Assembly (NCBI GenBank): GCA_017460265.1
Contig: JAFUBJ010000287.1
Coordinates: 1-7,007, forward strand
DNA: 7,007 nucleotides
Direction of reading: 5' to 3'
Origin: Atopobiaceae bacterium
GTDB taxonomy: Bacteria; Actinomycetota; Coriobacteriia; Coriobacteriales; Atopobiaceae
Each line of letters begins with the position of its first letter. Positions within the stretch are counted from its first letter, which is position 1. The position numbers and the translations under genes were made by a program. Positions 1 through 5,659 of the stretch are shown in pieces. Under the pieces are notes generated by a model. The model was not told where the DNA came from, ran no database searches, and worked only from the letters and a program-made list of their open reading frames with translations.

Positions 1-1
1 A

Positions 2-1201
2 GACGAGGAGCTGTGGACCAGCAAGCTCGCCCTCGACGTCGGCGGTTGCCCGGTGACGCTGGGCTTCGGCGGCATCCACGGTGCGCTCCCGACCTACCGC
101 GAGGAGGCGACCGGGCGGCGCAGGATCATAAACATCGACGTGTCGAGCTACTACCCGAGCCTCATGGTCGTCAACGGGTACACGAGCCGCAACATGGCCT
201 CGCCCAAGACGTTCGAGGACATTTACCATGAGCGCCTGACCGCCAAATCCGCAGGTGACAGCGCGACTGCTAACGCGTTGAAGCTAATTGTTAACACGAC
301 CTACGGTGCGACCCTGAATCAGTATAACGACCTGTACGACCCGCTCATGGCGAGGTCGGTGTGCGTGTCGGGCCAGCTCTACCTTTTGGAGCTTGCCGAG
401 CGCCTGGTCGGTGAGCTAACGACGCTAAGACTCATCCAGCTCAACACCGACGGAATCATGGTCTCGGTCGACGATTGGGAGTTGGATGACGTCCGACTCA
501 TCTACCACGAGTGGGAGTCCCGCACCGGCTTCGGGCTGGAAGAGGACGACATCTCGGTCGTGTGGGAGAAGGACGTCAACAACTACGCCATGCGCACCAC
601 CGACGGCCACGAGAAGGTCAAGGGCGGGTACCTGGTGCGCGGCACCAGCAAGGCGGGCGCGTTCTCCGCCAACAACAACGCGACCATCGTCGCTGACGCC
701 CTCAGGGCGTGGCTGCTCGACGGGGTCCCCGTGAGGGAGACCGTCATGGGCTGCGACGAGCCGCAGAGGTTCCAGATCATCGCCAAGGCAGGCTCGAAGT
801 TCTCGCGAGTCTACCAGCTGGTGGACGGCGAGGAGGTGGACGTCCAGCGCTGCAACCGAGTCTTCGCCTGCTCCGACGGGCGCCTCGGGCGCCTCTACAA
901 GGTGAAGGCTGCGGACGGGCGCGTGGCGAAGGTCGAGAGCCTCCCCGAGCACTGCCTCGTCCGCAACGACGGCATGCCCGACATGTCCGAGATCGACAAG
1001 CAATGGTACGTGGCGCTCGCCGAGAGGCGCGCACCCGACTTCGAGAAAGAGGAGAGAAGGAAGATGGCTACAACCACCAAGGCGCCTGACTACAAGAGCA
1101 TGAACGTGTGGCAGAAGCTCGCCACGGCACGCCTCATGGTCGACGAGGCCAACCCCACCAAGAGTGGTCTCAACGACTCTGACGGCTGGACCTACATGTA
1201 G
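2..1201 (+). CDS. Phage family B DNA polymerase, C-terminal part (5' end outside window)
   Basis: Replicative DNA polymerase fragment. The frame is open from base 2, so the GTG at 53 is an internal valine, not a start. The exonuclease domain and the real start lie upstream of the window. Visible in order: a glycine-rich FGGIHGA segment (about 65-90); motif A, DVSSYYPSLM (137-166), with catalytic Asp at 137-139; motif B, KLIVNTTYG (281-307), matching the Kx3NSxYG helix; motif C, QLNTDGIMV (437-463), with NTD where most family B enzymes have DTD. I recall NTDG as usual in this phage subfamily. The second Asp, the metal ligand, is kept. The true polymerase probably ends with IDKQWYVALAERRAPDFEKEERRK just before 1064. 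There is no stop there, so the formal reading frame runs 45 codons into ERF and ends at TAG 1199-1201. Codons 221-430 are unusually A/T-ending. Family assignment is firm; the C-terminal boundary is uncertain. Confidence 0.9.
   Translation, partial: DEELWTSKLALDVGGCPVTLGFGGIHGALPTYREEATGRRRIINIDVSSYYPSLMVVNGYTSRNMASPKTFEDIYHERLTAKSAGDSATANALKLIVNTTYGATLNQYNDLYDPLMARSVCVSGQLYLLELAERLVGELTTLRLIQLNTDGIMVSVDDWELDDVRLIYHEWESRTGFGLEEDDISVVWEKDVNNYAMRTTDGHEKVKGGYLVRGTSKAGAFSANNNATIVADALRAWLLDGVPVRETVMGCDEPQRFQIIAKAGSKFSRVYQLVDGEEVDVQRCNRVFACSDGRLGRLYKVKAADGRVAKVESLPEHCLVRNDGMPDMSEIDKQWYVALAERRAPDFEKEERRKMATTTKAPDYKSMNVWQKLATARLMVDEANPTKSGLNDSDGWTYM
221..430 (+). other. Patch of A/T-ending codons within the polymerase gene, spanning motif B
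   Basis: Counting by hand in the polymerase frame, 19 of 70 codons from 221 to 430 end in A or T (for example ATT, AAA, CTA, GTT, TAT, AGA). The preceding 73 codons have 3 such codons and the following 210 codons have 14. The encoded protein is normal polymerase sequence, including motif B. The patch may be a recombined segment from a lower-GC relative, or chance. Confidence 0.55.
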
Positions 1202-1930
1202 CTGGGCGACATCGTCCCGCTTCAGAACAAGGTCTTCGCCGAGGTCGGCCTGCTTGAGCAGTTCACCTACCACAAGGGGAACCGCGAGACATTCACCGAC
1301 GCGGCTGGCAACTCGACCGTCACCGACGAGCAGCCCCACGCGGTCTCGCGCGTCATCAACGTCGACGACCCCTCGCAGGTCATCGAGTTCTGCCTGCCCT
1401 GGCTTGACATCGAGCCGATCGTGACCAACGCGGGCAAGAAGAAGCAGAACGCGGTCCAGATGCAGGGCAGCGTGCAGACCTACCTGCGCCGCTACATCAA
1501 GATGCAGGTCCTCGACCTCGCCATGCCCGACGAGATCGAGCCTGAGACCGGGTCGCCCACCAAGGAGCCTGCCAAGAACGCGGAGGCCTCCAAGGCGAAG
1601 GTCAGCACCTCCAAGCGCTCCGCTCCCAAGGCCCCCGCGAAGGCGGCGTCCCAGAAGCCCGCGACGGCCTCCCAGCGCAAGGAGACGGCCAAGGGCATCA
1701 CCGCAGCCGACAGCCAGGCGACCAAGATGCAGATCAGGCAGCTCACCCGCGCCATCAAGACGCTGAAGGACGCCTACGGCAGCGAGCCTGAGGTCAGCGC
1801 CGCCATCGCCGAGATCGGCGCTAAGACCGGCAACCTCAAGGGCGAGTTCACCAAGAAGGACGCCGAGGGCTTCCTCCGCCAGCTTGGCGAGCTGAAGCAG
1901 CGCCTCGACAGCGAGGGAGGTGCCGAATGA
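1064..1930 (+). CDS. ERF-family single-strand annealing protein, interrupted by an in-frame amber codon
   Basis: Probable recombinase that anneals complementary single strands, partner of the exonuclease at 2167. Start ATG 1064 follows a purine-rich GAGGAGAGAAGG (1049-1060). The N-terminus (MNVWQKLATARLMVDEA, then SGLNDSDGWTYM) and the continuation after the stop (LGDIVPLQNKVFAEVGLLEQF) are successive parts of the ERF core, whose usual form is Y-F/M-E/Q-L-x-D-x-x-P. The TAG at 1199-1201 therefore sits where ERF proteins have Glu or Gln, one base from GAG or CAG. The core continues with GSVQTYLRRYIKMQVLDLA (about 1469-1525), the ERF signature QTYxRRY. A Lys/Ala/Ser-rich linker (about residues 164-210) and a helical C-terminal domain follow. 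Read through, the protein has 288 residues, ordinary for ERF. Translation only from GTG 1421 would give 169 residues without most of the core. Stop TGA overlaps the next ATG. It could be a recent pseudogene, a sequence error or a readthrough product. ERF identity is strong; integrity is doubtful. Confidence 0.82.
1199..1201 (+). other. In-frame TAG (amber) inside the ERF core
   Basis: This TAG is the first stop reached by the frame that carries both the polymerase and ERF. It is ERF codon 46. Homology to ERF continues with no frame change immediately after it (LGDIVP), so this is a base substitution type of interruption, not a frameshift. The local context is ATG TAG CTG. The expected sense codon is GAG or CAG, each one base away. 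Confidence 0.85.
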
Positions 1931-2166
1931 CGAGGGTAGGCCTCTCAACCGACACCAGGGAGCTGGGCGTCGACCCGCACGAGAGCTTCGCAGCCGTGCT
2001 CGACATCATGCACGTCTTCGACAGCCGCAGGCTCGACCCCATGACGGCGACTGCGACCATTGCGAAGGCGCAGGAGGAACTGTGGGAGATCACCGGCGTC
2101 CTCGCCGTGACCCCCAAGGTGCGCGAGGCCCTCGCCGAGACGAGCTTCGCGGGAAAGGAGCGGTAG
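1927..2166 (+). CDS. Small unknown protein between annealing protein and exonuclease
   Basis: 79 residues, not recognised. The start ATG 1927 overlaps the ERF stop as ATGA and has GGAGG at 1916-1920, six bases upstream, so translation is probably coupled to ERF. The protein is soluble-looking, with no signal peptide or membrane segment. Its middle (DPMTATATIAKAQEELWEI and onward) could form helices. It ends with TAG directly abutting the GTG of the exonuclease gene, in the same frame. Its position between annealing protein and exonuclease suggests a recombination accessory role, for instance linking or modulating the two, but no motif demonstrates this. Confidence 0.72.
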   Translation: MTRVGLSTDTRELGVDPHESFAAVLDIMHVFDSRRLDPMTATATIAKAQEELWEITGVLAVTPKVREALAETSFAGKER

Positions 2167-2169
2167 GTG
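2154..2169 (+). promoter_or_regulatory. Ribosome binding site fixing the GTG start of the exonuclease
   Basis: AAAGGAG at 2154-2160 lies six bases before GTG 2167. The resulting N-terminus (VNVTWNTDNTISIDPPK) matches the usual beginning of this exonuclease family, so GTG is accepted over any later ATG. Confidence 0.7.
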
Positions 2170-3228
2170 AACGTCACCTGGAACACGGACAACACTATCT
2201 CGATCGACCCGCCCAAGCGGACGAAGAAGCTCACGGGAACGCGCTTCGCGTCGGTGCTCGGCCTCAACAAGTGGAGCACCCCGTTCCAGATGTGGTCCCA
2301 GTGCACCAAGCTCTACGAGCCTCCCTTCGAGGACACCATCTACACGAAGGCGGGCAAGGCGATCGAGCCAAAGCAGATCCGGTACATGCGCGAGGCCTAC
2401 GCCATGGACGACCTGATCGACCCGACCGACGTCTGGGGTCCCGACTTCTTCAAGAAGACCTGGGGCAACTTCTTCACGCACCCCGTGCTCGGGGGCATGT
2501 GGGATGCCCTGCTCCCCTCGGAGGACTGGGACCGCACGGCTGACGGCCTCGTGGGCCACACCGACGCGGTGCTTGAGTTCAAGACCACCAAGCGCGCCGA
2601 GGACTGGGCCGAGGACATCCCCGAGTACTACGCCCTTCAGGCAGCGCTCTACGCGTGGCTGCTTGGCTGCGACGAGGTGGTGATGGTCGCGACCTTCCTG
2701 TCCGACGGCGACTACGACCGCCCCGAGGACTTCGTGGTGAGTGCCGAGAACACGGCGACCTTCGAGTTCAGCGTGTCCGAACGCTACCCCGACTTCGAGC
2801 AGGCCTACGTCACGAAGGCGCTCGACTGGTGGGTCCAGCACGTCGAAAGCGGCGTGTCGCCCGAGTTCGACGAGAGGGCGGATGCCGAGTACCTGAAGGC
2901 GCTCCGCACCAACTTCCTCAGCCCCACGAGCGACGTCGACGGCCTCCTGGCCGAGTACGAGGGGCTGTGCGACGAGGTGGCGGTCGTCGACGCGCTGGTG
3001 GCGGGCAAGCGCACGCGCATGGACGCCATCAAGAAGCAGCTCAAGCAGTTCGCGACGGAGAGCATCGGCAGCGACGACAAGGCGACCTTCTCGCATGGCC
3101 GCGTCACCTGCACCCTCGCGCGCACCGTGAGCCGAAAGGTCGACGAGAAGGCCCTCAAGGAGGCGGGCCTGTTCGACGAGTACAGCAGAGAGGTGGAGTC
3201 CTCGCGCTTCACCGTGAGCGTCAGCTAG
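2167..3228 (+). CDS. YqaJ / lambda-exonuclease-type recombination nuclease
   Basis: 353-residue PD-(D/E)XK nuclease expected to resect double-stranded DNA ends and so supply single strands to the annealing protein; a cytoplasmic phage recombination enzyme. Seen: GTRFASVLGLNKWSTPFQMW (residues 24-43), the family's N-terminal signature; GKAIEPKQ (63-70), with conserved Glu67; GGMWDALL (109-116), with candidate catalytic Asp113; LEFKTTKRAEDW (136-147), with the ExK pair Glu137/Lys139; PEYYALQAALYAWLLG (152-167), with conserved Gln158. About 23 residues lie between the Asp and the ExK motif, longer than in lambda Exo. The C-terminal third is helical and charged, as in related phage exonucleases. 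Next to ERF it forms a two-component exonuclease/annealing system. Its TAG stop overlaps the AGGAGG of the next gene. Family assignment is secure; the exact substrate is inferred. Confidence 0.9.
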   Translation: MNVTWNTDNTISIDPPKRTKKLTGTRFASVLGLNKWSTPFQMWSQCTKLYEPPFEDTIYTKAGKAIEPKQIRYMREAYAMDDLIDPTDVWGPDFFKKTWGNFFTHPVLGGMWDALLPSEDWDRTADGLVGHTDAVLEFKTTKRAEDWAEDIPEYYALQAALYAWLLGCDEVVMVATFLSDGDYDRPEDFVVSAENTATFEFSVSERYPDFEQAYVTKALDWWVQHVESGVSPEFDERADAEYLKALRTNFLSPTSDVDGLLAEYEGLCDEVAVVDALVAGKRTRMDAIKKQLKQFATESIGSDDKATFSHGRVTCTLARTVSRKVDEKALKEAGLFDEYSREVESSRFTVSVS

Positions 3229-3240
3229 GAGGAACGCATG
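3227..3240 (+). promoter_or_regulatory. Strong ribosome binding site overlapping the exonuclease stop codon
   Basis: AGGAGG at 3227-3232 lies five bases before ATG 3238. Its first two bases are the last two of the exonuclease TAG, so the downstream gene has its own efficient initiation signal. This fits a protein needed in many copies, such as a single-strand binding protein. Confidence 0.75.
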
Positions 3241-3708
3241 GCACGAGTAAGCATTGGCGGGCGCGGGTTCCGCAACCTGAAGGTCGGCGAGCGCCAGCTC
3301 CTGACCATCGTCAGCGCGTCCAAGGACGACAAGACCGGAGTCATCAAGGTCCGCTTCGAGGACGAGGAGGGCCGTTCGGGCACCGAGACCTACCGGATCG
3401 GCAAGGGCCGCGCCAAGAGCCGCGCGAACGAGATCGCGCTCGACTCCTTCGCGACCATGGCCTTCACCGCACTGCGCAACTGGGAGGTGGACGAGATCGA
3501 CGTGGGCGACCTGGTCGGTCGCCGCGTGATCGCCAACGTCGTGGCGCAGGAGGCCGAGAACGGCAACACCTACACGCACCTGCGCAACTGGGACGAGGTC
3601 GAGGAGGACGAGCCATTCGACTCGGACGAGGCGACCGCGCCAGAGGCCGAGGAGGACGACGCCGAGGACGACGAGGACGACCTCGACGACGAGGACCTCT
3701 GGGACTAA
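3238..3708 (+). CDS. Probable single-stranded-DNA-binding protein with acidic tail
   Basis: 156 residues. The N-terminal part (about 1-118) alternates short hydrophobic strands and basic turns (GERQLLTIVSASKDDKTGVI, TETYRIGKGRAKSRANEI, LVGRRVIANVVAQEAENGN), consistent with an OB-type fold. The last 37 residues contain 24 Asp or Glu and end DDEDLWD. A disordered acidic tail closed by an aromatic residue is the hallmark of bacterial SSB and T7 gp2.5-like proteins, where it recruits partners and competes with DNA. Its position directly after the exonuclease supports the role of coating single strands during replication and recombination. I see no diagnostic motif of classical SSB, so this could be another small OB-fold replication protein. 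The stop TAA overlaps the next ATG (TAATG). Confidence 0.68.
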   Translation: MARVSIGGRGFRNLKVGERQLLTIVSASKDDKTGVIKVRFEDEEGRSGTETYRIGKGRAKSRANEIALDSFATMAFTALRNWEVDEIDVGDLVGRRVIANVVAQEAENGNTYTHLRNWDEVEEDEPFDSDEATAPEAEEDDAEDDEDDLDDEDLWD

Positions 3709-3995
3709 TGCGCGAGACGGCCTTCCAGGCGGAGTGCCTGAGGCTCGCCAAGAGGCTCGGCCTGCTGGCCGTGAACATCCACGGGTCGGGGTGGTCCAAC
3801 AAGGGCTTCCCCGACCTCCTGGTGTTCCACGCGGGCAGGGTCGTGGCTGTGGAGCTGAAGGGAGACAGCGGCTACAAGGTGCAGCCAGACCAGATCGTCT
3901 GGCGCAACCGCTTCCTCCGCCAGGGCATCCCGCACCACGTCATAGACAGCATCGAGCTGTTCGAGGAGACCATGAGAGAGGAGTTCGACCTATGA
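3708..3995 (+). CDS. VRR-NUC domain nuclease
   Basis: 95-residue stand-alone VRR-NUC protein, a PD-(D/E)XK nuclease family (related to the FAN1 nuclease domain) associated with cutting flaps or branched DNA such as Holliday junctions. The pattern is complete: helical Glu9 (FQAECLRLAKRLG), SGWSNKGFPDLLVF with Asp36, VVAVELKGDSG with Glu49 and Lys51, then VQPDQIVWRNRFLRQG with Gln62. The length is typical of phage versions, which consist of the catalytic domain alone. The start overlaps the SSB-like stop (TAATG). No strong Shine-Dalgarno sequence is close, only GAGG at 3691-3694, so translation is probably coupled to the gene before. It may resolve or debranch recombination intermediates before packaging. 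The family is clear; the biological substrate is inferred. Confidence 0.9.
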   Translation: MRETAFQAECLRLAKRLGLLAVNIHGSGWSNKGFPDLLVFHAGRVVAVELKGDSGYKVQPDQIVWRNRFLRQGIPHHVIDSIELFEETMREEFDL

Positions 3996-4306
3996 GACTC
4001 ACCGAGAGCTACGACGGCTCGACCGTCGTCCGCATGGTGCCGTACATGTTGCACCAGACCGACCGGGGCGAGGACCTGTTCACCGTGTCCCAGATGCCCT
4101 CCACCGTCGCCCTTGAGATAGCGCAGCGAGCCGAGACCCTCGTGCTGCGAGAGCGCGACGGCTCGGACTGGCTGGTCGCGAACAACCGCGACTGGTTCCC
4201 CGCCGAGGCCTTCGACCTAGAGGGCCGCGAGGTCCCGCGCGACGAGGGGAAGCCTGAGGCGCCCAAGAGGCGCACGAGGCGGCGCACGGCCAAGAGCGGG
4301 TCCTAG
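3992..4306 (+). CDS. Unknown small protein with basic C-terminal tail
   Basis: 104 residues, not recognised. The start ATG 3992 overlaps the nuclease stop (ATGA), with AGGAG at 3979-3983 eight bases upstream. The first 80 or so residues look like a small globular domain (for example LVLRERDGSDWLVANNRDWF). The end is strongly basic (PKRRTRRRTAKSGS) and may contact nucleic acid or the acidic tail of the nearby SSB-like protein; both are guesses. No signal peptide or membrane segment. It stops with TAG at 4304-4306, two bases before the primase ATG in another frame. A TAG read as an amino acid here would run far into the primase gene, so this TAG is best taken as a true stop. Confidence 0.72.
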   Translation: MRLTESYDGSTVVRMVPYMLHQTDRGEDLFTVSQMPSTVALEIAQRAETLVLRERDGSDWLVANNRDWFPAEAFDLEGREVPRDEGKPEAPKRRTRRRTAKSGS

Positions 4307-4308
4307 CC

Positions 4309-5097
4309 ATGGGGACGCTGGCGGAGGCCATCCCCGAGGAGCTGCGCGCCCTTGAGAGGTGGGTGTGCGCCGACCGCGACTCAAAGCGCCCCATGCGCCC
4401 CTTCGACGGCGGACCGGCCTCCGTCAGCGACCCCGCGACGTGGGGCAGCTACGAGGACGCGAGGAGGTGCGTCGAGGAGGGCATCTACGAGTACATGGGC
4501 TTCGTGTTCGCCGACGACGGCTACGTGGGCATCGACATCGACCACGCCTTCGAGGACTCGGGCCTGCTCTCCGACGAGGCACTCGATGCAGTCACGGCCT
4601 GCCAGAGCTACGCGGAGGTCAGCAAGTCGGGCAACGGGATCCACATCGTCTGCCGAGGCTCGCTGCCCTTCCGTGGCCGCAACAACCGGGCGGGATGGGA
4701 GATCTACCGGGAGGCCAGGTTCTTCGTGCTCACCGGCAGCACCGTCGTCTACAGGGAGCTGCGCGACGCCCAGGACGGCATCGACATGGTCCTGTCCGAG
4801 CACTTCGCGGACGCCCCGCGCGACGGGGGCGGCAGCACCGGTCCGCGCATCCTGCAACCGACGTGGACGGTCCCCGAGGGGAGCCGCGTGCCGCTTTGGC
4901 CACGGTTCCCGACGGTCGGGAGCGGATCGAGGCACATCTCGCTCGTCAGCTACTGCGGCCAGGCTTGGAGTGCCGGTGCCTCCGAGGCCTCGCTCCTGAG
5001 CATGGCGTCCGTCGCGAACAGGCGGTTCATGGACCCGCCGCTCGACGACGCCGAGGTGGAGCAGATAGCCCGTTCGGTCACGAGGTACAGGAGGTGA
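4309..5097 (+). CDS. PrimPol-type DNA primase with PriCT-1 C-terminal domain
   Basis: 262 residues; makes primers for phage DNA replication. The N-terminal catalytic part belongs to the archaeo-eukaryotic primase (PrimPol) superfamily: RWVCADRDSKRPMRPFDG (17-34); YVGIDIDHAF (72-81), with metal-binding Asp76 and Asp78; VSKSGNGIHIVCRG (104-117), with His112; and WEIYREARFFVLTG (130-143), which supplies the third acidic position (Glu131 or Glu135) and a nucleotide-contacting Arg. The C-terminal part (about 195-260: GSRHISLVSYCGQAW, then NRRFMDPPLDDAEVEQIARS) matches PriCT-1. No helicase domain is attached, unlike the long primase-helicase proteins of many phages. The ATG at 4309 lies two bases after the preceding TAG. 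I see no good ribosome site, so coupling is likely. The stop TGA lies inside the ribosome site of the next gene. Confidence 0.87.
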   Translation: MGTLAEAIPEELRALERWVCADRDSKRPMRPFDGGPASVSDPATWGSYEDARRCVEEGIYEYMGFVFADDGYVGIDIDHAFEDSGLLSDEALDAVTACQSYAEVSKSGNGIHIVCRGSLPFRGRNNRAGWEIYREARFFVLTGSTVVYRELRDAQDGIDMVLSEHFADAPRDGGGSTGPRILQPTWTVPEGSRVPLWPRFPTVGSGSRHISLVSYCGQAWSAGASEASLLSMASVANRRFMDPPLDDAEVEQIARSVTRYRR

Positions 5098-5102
5098 CTA
5101 TG
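5089..5102 (+). promoter_or_regulatory. Full-length Shine-Dalgarno (AGGAGGTGA) containing the primase stop codon
   Basis: AGGAGGTGA at 5089-5097 is complementary to the whole 3' end of 16S rRNA and includes the primase stop TGA. ATG 5100 follows five bases after AGGAGG. A terminating ribosome would be placed over the next start. Confidence 0.75.
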
Positions 5103-5378
5103 GAGGCATTCCTCACCCCCGGAGACGGCTCCGACGTGTCGACGACCCGCAACTCGACCAAGCTGAGCCGCTTCTGCGAGCAGCTGGTCAAGACCTTCCT
5201 CGGCTACAAAGCCGAGAGCGCGACCGTGGCGGTCGAAAAGACCGAGTGGGACATGGAGACCCTCTACAAGGGACTCTGGAACGTCTGCGCGCGCAAGGAG
5301 TTCAGAAGCCTCGTCGACGCGCACAGGCAGGACGGCCAGCTGATGCTCGTCCGCAGGAGACAAGGGAGGACCAAGTGA
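5100..5378 (+). CDS. Unknown small protein downstream of primase
   Basis: 92 residues, not recognised. The start is set by the full Shine-Dalgarno sequence at 5089-5097. The N-terminus is Ser/Thr-rich and probably flexible (DGSDVSTTRNSTK). A probably helical middle follows (LSRFCEQLVKTFLGY; DMETLYKGLWNVCARKEF), and the end is basic (LMLVRRRQGRTK). No membrane segment or signal peptide. Its stop overlaps the next start as GTGA. Position suggests a replication accessory role, but nothing in the sequence shows one. Confidence 0.72.
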   Translation: MEAFLTPGDGSDVSTTRNSTKLSRFCEQLVKTFLGYKAESATVAVEKTEWDMETLYKGLWNVCARKEFRSLVDAHRQDGQLMLVRRRQGRTK

Positions 5379-5659
5379 TCATCCAGATCGACCGCTTCCA
5401 GATTCGCCCGTACCCGAACAACCTGTGCTGGGAGATCTGGGAGCGCCGCAAGTGGAAGCCGAAGGGAGGAGGCCCCACCAAGGAGGGATGGAAGAGCACG
5501 GGCAGGTACCCGAGCACGCTCGGACAGGCCCTCCTGACGGTATACGAGCGCCTCCTGAAGGACGACACCCGCGTCCTCGGCCTCGCCGACGCCATCGACG
5601 AGGTCAAGGACATCTATCGAGAGATCAAACTGATTGGAGAGAAGCATGATGGCAGATAG
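5375..5659 (+). CDS. Small phage protein, DUF5405-like
   Basis: 94 residues. GTG start at 5375 overlaps the previous TGA as GTGA, with GGAGGA at 5365-5370 four bases upstream. The layout is N-terminal strands (IQIDRFQIRPYPNNLCWEI), a basic Trp/Gly-rich loop (ERRKWKPKGGGPTKEGWKS), then YPSTLGQALLTVYERLLKD and a C-terminal helix (ADAIDEVKDIYREIKLIGE). This resembles from memory the small phage proteins grouped as DUF5405 (strand, WKxxGYYxTLxxAL, helix), whose function is unknown. The likeness is by eye only. The last 14 bases overlap the next gene. It ends with TAG. Confidence 0.7.
   Translation: MIIQIDRFQIRPYPNNLCWEIWERRKWKPKGGGPTKEGWKSTGRYPSTLGQALLTVYERLLKDDTRVLGLADAIDEVKDIYREIKLIGEKHDGR

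Noticed and set aside
1193..1219. Small palindrome TACATGTA and an imperfect GGGCGAC/GTCCC inverted repeat around the amber codon, as a readthrough signal
   Set aside because: The repeat is short with a bulge and is explained by the codons for the conserved LGDIVP. Not strong enough to claim a recoding element.
1421..1930. ERF starting at GTG 1421
   Set aside because: It would begin in the middle of the ERF core, lacks a ribosome binding site, and discards clear ERF homology from 1064 to 1420. It may be what an automatic caller reports, but it is not a sensible gene start.
425..1948. 507-codon open frame on the minus strand
   Set aside because: It lies antisense to the polymerase and ERF. 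It is a Leu/Val/Gly/Arg-rich translation of GC-rich codons and shows no domain or motif; a shadow of high-GC coding DNA.
1945..3579. 544-codon open frame on the minus strand
   Set aside because: Antisense to the exonuclease and SSB-like genes, whose products carry recognisable motifs in the right order. The antisense product is low-complexity.
3594..3705. GAC/GAG-rich repetitive DNA
   Set aside because: Simple codon repetition encoding the acidic tail of the SSB-like protein, not a tandem repeat array or origin.
2655..3995. 446-codon plus-strand frame ending with VRR-NUC, as a possible long fusion
   Set aside because: Upstream of 3708 the translation is Arg/Gly/Pro-rich shadow of the exonuclease and SSB-like genes. 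Only the last 95 codons resemble a protein family, with a clean TAATG start.
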